The notes under the pieces are model-generated. The model saw only the letters and a list, made by a program, of their open reading frames with translations. It did no database searches and was not told the DNA's origin. A stretch of 53,003 nt of DNA from Microterricola pindariensis (GTDB taxonomy: Bacteria > Actinomycetota > Actinomycetes > Actinomycetales > Microbacteriaceae), in NCBI RefSeq assembly GCF_002936985.1, contig NZ_MPZN01000022.1, forward strand, positions 1 to 53,003, written 5' to 3'. This document shows positions 17,116-25,347 of the stretch, piece after piece (positions within the stretch are counted from its first letter, which is position 1; every line of letters starts with the position of its first letter). A program made the translations under genes and the position numbers.

Positions 17116-20100
17116 CAGCGCACTCCCCCTTCTTCCAGGACGGATTCCTCTGCGGCGAACTCCCGATCGTCGGCCCCTGCGGGGGCCCCGATCAGGGCGT
17201 CGGTGTCGATGTCGGTGTCCATGTCGGTGTCAATGTCGGTGTCGTGTGGCTCTGGCAGTGCGAGGGCCACGGCGGTCCGCGCCCCGATCAGGGCGCCCGA
17301 TGCCGCCTGCACGGCGTCACCGGCGGCCAGCACGATCGTGGTCGAGGCCGGGGCCAGGGCCGCCAGCACCTGGGCGATGCTGCGCCCGCGGGCGTCGACG
17401 GGCAGCGCGTCGCCGAGGTCGACGATCAGCACCTCTGGCCGCTCGGCGAGGACGCCGGCTGCGAGAACGGTCGCCCGTCCCAGCGCGCTGAGCGAGGCGA
17501 TGCTGGTGTCGGCCTCGAGCGGGCGGTGGCTGGTGCCGGTTGCGCGGAGGGCCGCGTTGACCCGCTCCACCCACTCGTGCTGGCCGCTGCCGCTGCCGGC
17601 ACCGCGGTACCAGGGCGCGGAGAGCTCCAGCCGCCCGGCGAGCAGCTCGCCGACGGTCTGCTCGAGCGCGCGGGGTTGCCCGGCCCCGACGTCGATGTAG
17701 CCGACCCGACGCAGCGCCAGGGAACGCTCGGAGGGCAGCGGGGAGCCGAGCAGTTGCAGCCGGCCGCCGACGGGGTCGAGCCGCCCTGCGAGCGAGGCGG
17801 CGAAGACGCGGCGGGAGGCGGCGGGCGCCTGCACGGTGACGACGCTGCCGGCCTCGATGTCGAAGCTCAGCGGGCCCATCGCCTGGCCGGGCAGGCCGAG
17901 GAGGGCCGCGTCGGCGGTGATAGCGCCCTTCTGCGCCTTCGCCCAGGCGAGGTCGCCGAGGTGGGCGCGCAGCCCCTCCCCCTCGACGTCGACGTTGGGC
18001 AGCAGCCGGCCGAGCCAGCCCGGCAGGTACCAGGCGGCCTTGCCCGCGAGCGCCATGGCGGCGGGGACGAGCGTCATGCGCACCAGGAAGGCGTCGAAGA
18101 ACACGCCGATGGCGAGGGCGAAGGCGATGCCCTTGATGACCCCGGCGCCCTCCGGCACGAAGCCGAAGAAGACGAAGAACATGATCAGGGCGGCGGCCGT
18201 GACGACGCGGGCGGAGTGCTGGAAGCCGTGCACGATCGCCTCGCGCGGCTTGCCGTCTCGCACGAACTCCTCGCGCATGCCGGAGACGAGGAACACCTCG
18301 TAGTCCATGGCCAGGCCGAAGAGGACGGCCATCAACAGGATCGGCAGGAAGCTGAGGATCGGGCCGGTGTGCTCGATGTGCAGCAGGTCGGCGAACCAGC
18401 CCCACTGGAACACGGCGACCGTCGCGCCGATGGCGGCGAAGGCCGAGAGCAGGAAGCCGAGGGCGGCCTTGATCGGCACGAACAGCGAGCGGAACACCAT
18501 CATCAGCAGCACGATGGAGAGGCCGACCACGATCAGTGCGAACGGCACGAGGGCGTTGCTCAGGCGGTTGGAGATGTCGATGGTGACGGCCGTCTGGCCG
18601 GTCACCCGGATCGGGGTGCCGAGATCGGCGTCGATGGAGGGGGCCAGGTCGCGGATGGCCTGCACCAGCGTCTTGGTGGCCGGGTCGTCGGGCGCAGTGG
18701 TCGGGATCACCTGGATGATGGCGGTGTCCACGGTCTCGTTCGGCAGGCCCTGGGCGACGTAGGAGACGCCGTCCAGGTGTTCCAGCTCGGTGCGGATCGC
18801 GTCGAGGTCGGTGAAGATGTCGGTGGTCTGGGTGATGTCGACGACGACGATCAGCGGGCCGTTGGCGCCGGGGCCGAAGCCCTCCTCGACCAGCTCGTAG
18901 GCGGCGCGCTGGGTGGAGCCGGCCGGCTCGGCCGCGCCCGTCGGCAGGTTGAGGTCGAGGCTGAGCGCGGGCACGGCGAGCGTGCCGAGCACGCCGACGA
19001 CGAGCACGACGGCGACGATGGGCGCCTTCAGCACGGTGTTCACCCAGCGGCGGCCGAGGGTCGGCTTGGCGTCGTCGTCGGCGAGCGCGCGCCGGTGGGC
19101 GCGGCTGCCGGTCTTGGGCGTCATCCGCCCCTTGATCAGGCCGAGCATGGCCGGCAGCAGGGTCACGGCGATCAGCACCGCGACGAGCACGGCGAAGGCG
19201 GCGGCGATGCCCATGGTGCTGAGGAACGGGATGCCGACGACCAGCAGGCCGAGCAGGGCGATGATCACGGTGATGCCGGCGAAGACGACGGCGCCGCCGG
19301 CGGTGGCGACGGCGGTGGCCGCCGACTCCTCCGGCTCCACCCCGCGGGCCAGCTGTTGCCGGTGCCGCGACAGGATGAACAGCGAGTAGTCGATGCCGAC
19401 GGCCAGGCCGAGCATGACGGCGAGCATCGGCGCCGTGCTGGAGACGTTCGTGAAGGCGGCGGCCCCGAGGATGCCGCCGGCGGCCACGCCGACGCCGACG
19501 AGGGCCATCAGCAGCGGCATCCCCGCCGCCAGCAGCGACCCGAACGTGATCACGAGCACCACGGCCGCGAAGAGCACGCCGAAGACCTCGACGATGGTGA
19601 GCCCGAAGGTGGTGTCCTGGAACACCTGCCCGCCGAAGGCCACGGTGAGCCCGGCCTCTTCGCCGATCGCCGCGGAGGCGGTCACGGCGTCGAGCGTCGC
19701 CTGGGTGACATCCGTGGACGCGCCGTCCATCTGCACCCGGGCGATGGCGGTCTGGGCGTCGTCGGAGACGGCATTGGCCGCGTACTCGGAGAACGGGCTG
19801 ACGGCCGCCGCGACACCGGGGACGTCCTCAATGGCCGTGATGGTCTGCTCGATGGCGTCCTTGTAAGGGGCGTCCTCGACGCTCGCGCCGTCCGGGGCGT
19901 GGAAGACGGCCTCGACGGAGGCACCGGACACCTGCGGGAACACAGCCCCGAGCATGTCGATCGTCTCCTGCGACTCGGTGCCGGGGATGACGTAGGACTC
20001 GGCCAGCTGGCCGCCGAGGGCGAGGCCTCCGCCGAGCAGCGCGGCGAGCACCACGATCCAGGCGGCGATCACCGTCCAGGCGCGGCGATAGGCGAAGTGA

Positions 20101-20126
20101 CCGATGCGGTAGAGAAAGGTTGCCAC
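17115..20126 (-). CDS. MMPL-family transporter fused to a degenerate ABC-ATPase-like domain
   Basis: Residues 1-730 form an RND/MMPL transporter: a helix at 15-38, two large extracellular loops, and two six-helix bundles with GIDYSLF (244-250) and AMDYEVFLVSGMREE (606-620). These proteins export lipids or hydrophobic compounds using the proton gradient. Residues about 735-955 look like an ABC nucleotide-binding domain without its catalytic residues: MGPLSFDIEAG, the Walker A position reads APAASRRV with no GxGK, SLSALGRATVLAAGVLAERPEVL resembles a signature helix, and the Walker B position is VLIVDLGD without Glu. A DTDI/DTDM repeat tail follows. TetR upstream and yhgE downstream make one operon. 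Confidence 0.9.
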   Translation of the reverse strand: MATFLYRIGHFAYRRAWTVIAAWIVVLAALLGGGLALGGQLAESYVIPGTESQETIDMLGAVFPQVSGASVEAVFHAPDGASVEDAPYKDAIEQTITAIEDVPGVAAAVSPFSEYAANAVSDDAQTAIARVQMDGASTDVTQATLDAVTASAAIGEEAGLTVAFGGQVFQDTTFGLTIVEVFGVLFAAVVLVITFGSLLAAGMPLLMALVGVGVAAGGILGAAAFTNVSSTAPMLAVMLGLAVGIDYSLFILSRHRQQLARGVEPEESAATAVATAGGAVVFAGITVIIALLGLLVVGIPFLSTMGIAAAFAVLVAVLIAVTLLPAMLGLIKGRMTPKTGSRAHRRALADDDAKPTLGRRWVNTVLKAPIVAVVLVVGVLGTLAVPALSLDLNLPTGAAEPAGSTQRAAYELVEEGFGPGANGPLIVVVDITQTTDIFTDLDAIRTELEHLDGVSYVAQGLPNETVDTAIIQVIPTTAPDDPATKTLVQAIRDLAPSIDADLGTPIRVTGQTAVTIDISNRLSNALVPFALIVVGLSIVLLMMVFRSLFVPIKAALGFLLSAFAAIGATVAVFQWGWFADLLHIEHTGPILSFLPILLMAVLFGLAMDYEVFLVSGMREEFVRDGKPREAIVHGFQHSARVVTAAALIMFFVFFGFVPEGAGVIKGIAFALAIGVFFDAFLVRMTLVPAAMALAGKAAWYLPGWLGRLLPNVDVEGEGLRAHLGDLAWAKAQKGAITADAALLGLPGQAMGPLSFDIEAGSVVTVQAPAASRRVFAASLAGRLDPVGGRLQLLGSPLPSERSLALRRVGYIDVGAGQPRALEQTVGELLAGRLELSAPWYRGAGSGSGQHEWVERVNAALRATGTSHRPLEADTSIASLSALGRATVLAAGVLAERPEVLIVDLGDALPVDARGRSIAQVLAALAPASTTIVLAAGDAVQAASGALIGARTAVALALPEPHDTDIDTDMDTDIDTDALIGAPAGADDREFAAEESVLEEGGVR
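17199..17246. repeat. Four 12-bp tandem units at the 3' end of the mmpL gene
   Basis: GTCGGTGTC plus a variable triplet is repeated four times. On the minus strand it encodes the acidic DTDI-DTDM tail near the C-terminus. The period keeps the reading frame. Confidence 0.9.
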
Positions 20127-20201
20127 TGGTGTCCTGCTCCTGAAGGGCGTGCGGTGAGGGGGGTCTGGTGCGGGGGGGTCTGGTGCGGAGGGCCTGGCGG
20201 C

Positions 20202-20807
20202 CTAGGCGGGGAGCGCGAGCGGGGCGAGCAGCTCACCGACGAGTTGGATCAGGGCGGCCCGCACCTCCTCGGCCGGGCCGAGTGAGTCGGCGTCGAGGAA
20301 GTCCATTCCGGCCACGAGCGAGTAGGTCGCGCCGCCGAGTGCGACGCCGAAGCGCATCTTCTCCACCGTCGAGGCGTTGTCATCGCAGACGGTGTGCGAG
20401 AGCGTGACGATGAAGGCGTTTGCCCTGTCGATCACGGGGATGCCGCGCAGGGAGTGCCCCTGGTTGACGAAGGTGTACACCTCGAGGCGGTGCTCGAGCA
20501 GGAAGTCGATGAACTCCTCCACGAACAGCGTGCGGGCCTCCAGCGAGGAGCCGCGGTCGATGTAGCGCTGCAGCAGCGCGCCCAGCCGGTCGATGGCCGG
20601 GCCGATGGCGGCCTCCAGCAGCGCCTCCTTGTTCGCGTAGTGGTAGAGCACGCTGGACTTGGAGTAGCCAGCCTCGTCGGCGATCTGCTGCAGCGACGCC
20701 CCGGCGAAGCCGACGGCGGCGAACTGTTCGAGGGCGATCTGGCGCAGTTCGTCGCTCGCCTTCGGGCGCGGGCTGACGGAGCCTGATTCGGCGTCGTGTG
20801 TGGGCAT
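20202..20807 (-). CDS. TetR family repressor of the mmpL-yhgE operon
   Basis: This 201-residue regulator has a TetR helix-turn-helix at about 18-60 (ALEQFAAVGFAGASLQQIADEAGYSKSSVLYHYANKEALLEAA in outline), followed by an alpha-helical ligand-binding domain. I chose the ATG at 20807, which gives a normal N-terminus; an in-frame extension of 20 codons would run through the operator. It lies 75 nt upstream of mmpL on the same strand. Two copies of a GGTCA-type site at 20822-20854 overlap its promoter region, which fits autorepression. The ligand is unknown, possibly the substrate of the exporter. Confidence 0.9.
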   Translation of the reverse strand: MPTHDAESGSVSPRPKASDELRQIALEQFAAVGFAGASLQQIADEAGYSKSSVLYHYANKEALLEAAIGPAIDRLGALLQRYIDRGSSLEARTLFVEEFIDFLLEHRLEVYTFVNQGHSLRGIPVIDRANAFIVTLSHTVCDDNASTVEKMRFGVALGGATYSLVAGMDFLDADSLGPAEEVRAALIQLVGELLAPLALPA

Positions 20808-20821
20808 GCGACCAGAGTATT

Positions 20822-20854
20822 TGACCAATCGGTCAGAAACTGCACGATCGGTCA
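20822..20854. promoter_or_regulatory. Paired TetR operator sites
   Basis: TGACCAATCGGTCA (20822-20835) is a palindrome with 5-bp arms. A related site TGCACGATCGGTCA (20841-20854) follows 19 bp later, start to start. They lie between tetR and a divergent small membrane gene, so one repressor could control both directions. Confidence 0.65.
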
Positions 20855-20901
20855 GACTAGGGGGCAACTCTCAGATCCGGCTAACGTGGAGGGGACGAAA
20901 G

Positions 20902-21099
20902 GTGCAGACAATGCGCAAGTACCTGTTCAATGGCGCGGTGATCGGCGCGGTCACCAGCAGCTGGGGCATCATCCAGGCGACCCGAAACGGACCGCGCGAC
21001 TGGCGCCTGGCGCTGATGTGGGTGAGCTGGGGGATCTCACTCGCCCTGGCGGTCGCCGCCGTCCGCGATGAGGCCAAGGAACGCGCCCTCGAGCAGTAG
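20902..21099 (+). CDS. Small membrane protein of unknown function
   Basis: The 65-residue product has two probable membrane helices (about FNGAVIGAVTSSWGII and ALMWVSWGISLALAVAAV) joined by a short basic loop, and ends in a charged tail. I chose the GTG at 20902 because GGAGGGG lies 7 nt before it. The in-frame ATG at 20911 gives 62 residues and has an AAAGG sequence 8 nt upstream, so it remains possible. The gene is divergent from tetR and shares its operator region, which hints at joint control. I do not recognise a family. Confidence 0.65.
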   Translation: MQTMRKYLFNGAVIGAVTSSWGIIQATRNGPRDWRLALMWVSWGISLALAVAAVRDEAKERALEQ

Positions 21100-21193
21100 G
21101 CAGTTGACGGCGTCGCGGCGTGTCCCCCCGGGATCCGACGGAGTATAGCGCAGACTGGGGGACAGCACCCGAAGCGAGCGAGAGGAAGCGACC

Positions 21194-21583
21194 GTGGCGA
21201 TGTTCCGCAGGCGCCGACAGTCAGCACCCGTCCTGATAGCAGCCGCACCGCCCGAGTTGAGCGACGACGCGCTGCTCGCGATCATCGACGGCAAGCTCGC
21301 AGACCTCATCGGCGCGAGCGGCGAATGGACTCTGGTCCGACGCGAGAGCGGCGACACCGACGACATCTTCCACACCATGCTGAGCGGCCAGATCGCCGTC
21401 GAGCTCGCCCAGGCCGTCAAGGCCGGCCGCGCAGCGCTGCGCAACGCCCCGGGCACCGAGCCGAGCGCGCTGCCGTGGACCCCGGCACCGGTCGCCGTGT
21501 GGGCGAATCCCGCGCACGCGGCAGCACCCCAGGGCGCCCCCGTGCGGTCGGTCCCCGCTCCGGTCGCGGCCGCCGCAGCCTAG
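21194..21583 (+). CDS. Hypothetical protein with an Ala/Pro-rich tail
   Basis: This 129-residue protein starts at a GTG with GAGGAAG upstream. The N-terminus is very basic (MFRRRRQ). The middle (residues 20-75, SDDALLAIIDGKLADLIGASGEWTL) looks like a small helical domain with acidic patches. The last 40 residues are Pro/Ala-rich and probably disordered. No signal peptide or membrane helix is clear. Base composition matches neighbouring genes. I do not recognise the family; it may be an actinobacterial orphan. Confidence 0.65.
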   Translation: MAMFRRRRQSAPVLIAAAPPELSDDALLAIIDGKLADLIGASGEWTLVRRESGDTDDIFHTMLSGQIAVELAQAVKAGRAALRNAPGTEPSALPWTPAPVAVWANPAHAAAPQGAPVRSVPAPVAAAAA

Positions 21584-21645
21584 CCGTCCAGATTTCGCCG
21601 CTGTTTTTTGTACGGCGGATCGAGCGCGGCATCCGCCCGCGCTTC

Positions 21646-21651
21646 TAGCGT
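21646..21651 (+). promoter_or_regulatory. Candidate -10 of a leaderless bioY transcript
   Basis: TAGCGT fits the actinobacterial TANNNT -10 pattern and ends 7 nt before the bioY ATG, which has no ribosome binding site. Transcription would then begin at the start codon. Confidence 0.4.
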
Positions 21652-21658
21652 TGCAACC

Positions 21659-22282
21659 ATGACACAGCACAGCATCGACCGGCCTGCGGCAACGCGCTCC
21701 TTCACGGCCCGCGACCTCGCCTCCATCGCCACCTTCGCCGCACTCATCGCGGCGCTCGGACTCCCCGGCGCCCTGCAGATCGGCGCCAGCGGCATCCCGA
21801 TCACCTTCCAGACCCTCGGTGTGATGCTGGCCGGGGCGATCCTCGGCGCCCGCAACGGCTTCTTCGCCGTGCTGTTGTTGGAGGTGCTGGTCGCCGCCGG
21901 CCTGCCGCTGCTCTCCGGCGGCCGCGGCGGCATCGCCGTCTTCGTCACCCCCGGCGCCGGCTACCTCGTCGGCTGGCTGCTCGGCGTGCTCGTCATCGGC
22001 TGGTTCACCGCCCGCCTCCTTCCGCGCTACCGGGTGCTGCCCGCCCTCGGCGCGACGGCGCTCGGCGGCATCGTCGCGATCTACCTGATCGGTGTGCCCT
22101 GGTTTGCCCTCAGCACCGGCACGCCCCTCTGGGTCGCCCTGACCGGCGCCTTCGTGTTCCTGCCCGGCGACATCCTCAAGGTCGTCATCACGGTGCTCGT
22201 CGCCAAGCAGGTGCACCGCGCCTGGCCCGGTCTGATCACGCCGCGCGGCAAGAGCGCCCGTACCGAGCCGATCTCCGCATGA
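21659..22282 (+). CDS. bioY: Biotin ECF transporter S component BioY
   Basis: BioY is the membrane protein that captures biotin for an energy-coupling-factor transporter. The 207 residues show about six hydrophobic helices and the BioY hallmark segments LGLPGALQIGASGIPITFQTLGVMLAGAILG (in outline) and FVTPGAGYLVGW. The ATG at 21659 has no Shine-Dalgarno sequence and is preceded by a TANNNT element, suggesting a leaderless mRNA. It overlaps the next gene by 4 nt (ATGA) and heads an operon that ends with bioM and bioN. No obvious BioQ or BirA site was recognised upstream. Confidence 0.93.
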   Translation: MTQHSIDRPAATRSFTARDLASIATFAALIAALGLPGALQIGASGIPITFQTLGVMLAGAILGARNGFFAVLLLEVLVAAGLPLLSGGRGGIAVFVTPGAGYLVGWLLGVLVIGWFTARLLPRYRVLPALGATALGGIVAIYLIGVPWFALSTGTPLWVALTGAFVFLPGDILKVVITVLVAKQVHRAWPGLITPRGKSARTEPISA

Positions 22283-23535
22283 GCGACTCGTCGTGGCTGG
22301 GCGGGGCGGACGGGGATCGCGCAGTCAGCGTCGCCGGCCGCGCCCTCAGCTACGGCGAGCTGCGTGAGCGCGTCCAGAACCACTCCCTCCCGCCCGGCCC
22401 CATCGTGCGCGCCGAGCACTCCGACCCGGTCGAACTGCTGGTGCGGCTGCTGGCGGGCATCGACCAGGGCCGCCCCGTGCTGGTCGCCGACCCGGCCAGC
22501 CCCGCGCCGCTGCCCCGTGCCGTCCCGGCCGGCACCGAGCTGCTGCTGCTGAGCTCCGGCTCCTCCGGCCGGGCGCGGGCCATCGCCCGCACCGCCGCCT
22601 CCTGGCACGACTCCTTCGCCCCGCTCACCGCCGCCACCGGCATCCGGCGCACCGACGTCGTCGCGCCGAGCGGGCCGCTGCACGTCTCGATGCACCTGTT
22701 CGCCGCGCTGCACGCGCTCTGGCTCGGGGCCGAGCTCAGCTTCGACCCGGCGGGCGCCGACGTCGTGCACTGCACCCCGACCGTGCTCGGCCGGCTGCTC
22801 TCCTCGCCGCGGCTGCCGCGCCTGTTCGTCGTCGCCGGAGCGGCCCTGCCGAGCGGGGCCCGCGCCGAGGCCCTCTCCCGCGGCGCCGCCGTCACCGAGT
22901 ACTACGGTGCGGCCGAGCTCTCCTTCGTGGCCGTCGCCGACGCGGGCGGCGCGCTCCGCGCCTTCCCCGGCACCGAGCTGGCCCTGCGCGGCGGCGTGCT
23001 CTGGGCCCGCTCCCCCTACATCAGCCTCGGCTACGCCGCGGGCGACGGCGCTGACACGGGCTCGCTCCGCCGGGACGCGGACGGCTTCGCCAGCGTCGGC
23101 GACCTCGCCGAGCTGGGCGCGGGCGGCGAACTCCGCGTGCTCGGCCGCGGCGACGACGCCGTGACCACGGCGGGCGGCACCGTGACGAGCGAGCAGATCG
23201 AGTCCGCCCTGGACGCCCTCCCCGGCGTGCGAGCCGCCGCCGTCATCGCCGAGCCGCACCCCGTGCTCGGCGAGATCGTCGTGGCCGTGGTCGAGCTCGA
23301 GAGCGCGGCCGAGAGAGAGCTCGAGAACGACGCGGACGCCGGCGCGCTCCCGCGCTCCGTCCAGGCCCGCGCGGACGCAGCCCTCTCCCCCGTCGAGCGC
23401 CCCCGCCGCTGGCTGTTCGTCGAGCAGCTGCCGCGCACGGCATCCGGCAAACTGGCCAAGGGCGCGCTGCGCCAGGGGCTGGCCGACGGCACGATCCCCT
23501 TCACCGAACATGGAGCACCCCGCAATGCGCACTGA
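22279..23535 (+). CDS. AMP-dependent acyl-CoA ligase of the biotin-transport operon (YhfT-like)
   Basis: This 418-residue enzyme probably activates a carboxylic acid to its acyl-CoA through an acyl-AMP. The P-loop reads SSGSSGRARA (92-101); the usual Lys at its end is replaced. TEYYGAAELS fits motif YGxTE, and the C-terminal TASGKLAKGAL keeps the catalytic Lys at 391. It is shorter than typical ligases (about 500), mainly at the N-terminus. It overlaps bioY (ATGA) and the thiolase. The same trio, BioY with an acyl-CoA ligase and a thiolase, occurs in the Bacillus subtilis yhfU-yhfT-yhfS operon. Substrate unknown; a biotin-related acyl chain is a reasonable guess. Confidence 0.85.
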   Translation: MSDSSWLGGADGDRAVSVAGRALSYGELRERVQNHSLPPGPIVRAEHSDPVELLVRLLAGIDQGRPVLVADPASPAPLPRAVPAGTELLLLSSGSSGRARAIARTAASWHDSFAPLTAATGIRRTDVVAPSGPLHVSMHLFAALHALWLGAELSFDPAGADVVHCTPTVLGRLLSSPRLPRLFVVAGAALPSGARAEALSRGAAVTEYYGAAELSFVAVADAGGALRAFPGTELALRGGVLWARSPYISLGYAAGDGADTGSLRRDADGFASVGDLAELGAGGELRVLGRGDDAVTTAGGTVTSEQIESALDALPGVRAAAVIAEPHPVLGEIVVAVVELESAAERELENDADAGALPRSVQARADAALSPVERPRRWLFVEQLPRTASGKLAKGALRQGLADGTIPFTEHGAPRNAH

Positions 23536-24670
23536 CAACGCCCCCGTGATCGTCGCCGCCCGGCGCACCGCGATCACCTCCAGTGGCCGCGGATTCGCCC
23601 AGCACACCGTCGACGCCCTCGCGGCGCCGCTGCTCGGCTCGATCGCCGCGGAGCTCGCCGCAGCCGGGCGCCCCGTCGACGAGGTCATCCTGGGCAACTG
23701 CCTCGGCCCCGGCGGCAACGTGGCCCGCGTCGCCGGGCTCCGCGCCGGCCTGGACGAGTCCGTGCCCGCCGTCACCGTCGACCGCCAGTGCGGCTCGGGC
23801 CTGGAGGCCGTGCTGCAGGCGGGAACCCTGCTGCGCTCCGGCGCGGCCGAGCTGGTCATCGCCGGCGGCGCCGAGTCCGCCTCCACCGCGCCGTGGCGGT
23901 TCTGGCCGCCGCAGGGCGACGCGCAGCCGGAGCGCTACACGCGCGCCCCGTTCGCCCCGATCGGCTGGCCGGACCCGGAGATGGGCCCGGCCGCGGATGC
24001 CGTCGCCGCCCGCTTCGGCATCTCGAGGCAGCGCCAGGACGAGTGGGCGGCGCGCTCGCACGACCTGGCCAGCGCCACCCGGGAGCGCGGCGGCTTCGAC
24101 GCCGAGATCGTCGCCGTCGACGGCGTCACCCGCGACGACCGGCCGCGGCGCGACCTCGACCGGGGCCGACTGGCCCGCTTCGGCGCCGCCTTCAGCGCGG
24201 GCGGCACCGTCACCGCCGGGAACTCCTGCGGCATCTCGGACGGGGCCGCCGCCCTGGCCGTCACCACCGAGGCGGTGCGGGCGGAGCTCGGCCTGCCCGG
24301 CCTCCGCATCGTCGCCGCCAGCACGGCCGGCTCCGACCCCGCCCTGCCCGGCATTGGAGCGGTCGCCGCCGTGCGCAAGCTGCTCGCCCGCACCGGCGTC
24401 GCCACCAGCGAGCTGGACGCCGTCGAGATCACCGAGGCGTTCGCCGCCCAGCTGCTGGCCGTCAGCGACGAGCTCGGCCTGGACGAGGAGCGCATCAGCG
24501 CGGGCGGCGGGGCGATCGCCCTCGGCCACCCGTGGGGGGCGTCCGGGGCGGTGCTCGTGGTGCGCCTGGCCGCGCGCATGCTCGCCGGCGGCGACCGCCG
24601 CTACGGCCTCGCCGCCTGCTCGATCGGCGGCGGCCAGGGCATCGCGATGCTCGTGGAGCGTGCGGCATGA
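23525..24670 (+). CDS. Thiolase (acetyl-CoA acyltransferase) of the biotin-transport operon (YhfS-like)
   Basis: This 381-residue thiolase joins or cleaves acyl-CoA thioesters. The nucleophilic Cys89 is in VDRQCGSGLEAV, the His is in ALGHPWGASGA, and the second Cys is in AACSIGGGQGIAML. The ATG at 23525 is preceded by GGAG at 9 nt; an ATG at 23510 in frame would add five residues and overlap more. It overlaps the ligase by 11 nt and bioM by 4 nt. Beside the acyl-CoA ligase it suggests a two-step acyl-CoA pathway linked to biotin uptake, as in the yhfUTS operon. Confidence 0.9.
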   Translation: MRTDNAPVIVAARRTAITSSGRGFAQHTVDALAAPLLGSIAAELAAAGRPVDEVILGNCLGPGGNVARVAGLRAGLDESVPAVTVDRQCGSGLEAVLQAGTLLRSGAAELVIAGGAESASTAPWRFWPPQGDAQPERYTRAPFAPIGWPDPEMGPAADAVAARFGISRQRQDEWAARSHDLASATRERGGFDAEIVAVDGVTRDDRPRRDLDRGRLARFGAAFSAGGTVTAGNSCGISDGAAALAVTTEAVRAELGLPGLRIVAASTAGSDPALPGIGAVAAVRKLLARTGVATSELDAVEITEAFAAQLLAVSDELGLDEERISAGGGAIALGHPWGASGAVLVVRLAARMLAGGDRRYGLAACSIGGGQGIAMLVERAA

Positions 24671-25347
24671 GCGGCATCCGGTTCGAGGACGTCTCCCACG
24701 GCTACGGCGAGCGGCCGGTGCTGCACGAGATCAGCCTCGACATCACCGAGCAGCGGGTGGGCATCGTCGGCGCCAACGGCTCCGGCAAGTCCACCCTGGC
24801 CCGCATGGTCAACGGACTCGTCACGCCCGACCGCGGCCGGGTCAGCGTGCACGGCCGGGACGTCGCCAAGAACGGCCGCGAGGTGCGCCGGCTCGTCGGC
24901 TTCGTCTTCACCAACCCCGACAACCAGATCGTCATGCCGACCGTCGCAGAGGACGTCGCGTTCAGCCTGCGCCGCCGCGGACTCGCCAAGGAGGAGATCG
25001 CGGGGCGGGTCGCCGCGATCCTGGAGCGCTTCGGCCTGTCCGGGCACGCCGACCACGCCGCGCACCGGCTCTCCGGCGGTCAGAAGCAGCTGCTCGCGCT
25101 GGCGTCGGTGCTCATCGCCGAGCCGGCCGTCGTCGTCGCCGACGAGCCGACGACCCTGTTGGACGCGCGCAACGCCCGCCTGATCACCGATCTGCTCACC
25201 GGGCTGGACCAGCAGGTCCTCGTCGTCACCCACCAGCTGGAGCTGCTGGCCGGCTTCGACCGGGTGATTGTCGTGGAGGAGGGCCGCATCGTCGCCGACG
25301 ACGTGCCGGATGCCGCCATCCGCCACTACCTGGGACTGTTGGCGTGA
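24667..25347 (+). CDS. bioM: Biotin ECF transporter ATPase BioM
   Basis: This 226-residue ABC ATPase powers biotin uptake with BioN and BioY. Walker A is GANGSGKST, the signature is LSGGQKQLLAL, and Walker B is VVVADEPTTLLD, with an H-loop (VVTHQ). The Q-loop region reads FVFTNPDNQIVMPTVAEDVAF, typical of the CbiO/EcfA subfamily. The ATG overlaps the thiolase stop (ATGA), and the following bioN starts on GTGA at its stop, so all five genes are coupled. Confidence 0.92.
   Translation: MSGIRFEDVSHGYGERPVLHEISLDITEQRVGIVGANGSGKSTLARMVNGLVTPDRGRVSVHGRDVAKNGREVRRLVGFVFTNPDNQIVMPTVAEDVAFSLRRRGLAKEEIAGRVAAILERFGLSGHADHAAHRLSGGQKQLLALASVLIAEPAVVVADEPTTLLDARNARLITDLLTGLDQQVLVVTHQLELLAGFDRVIVVEEGRIVADDVPDAAIRHYLGLLA

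Noticed and set aside
21584-21658. Biotin repressor operator upstream of bioY
   Set aside because: No clear BirA- or BioQ-type palindrome was recognised in the 75-bp spacer; a motif scan could overturn this.
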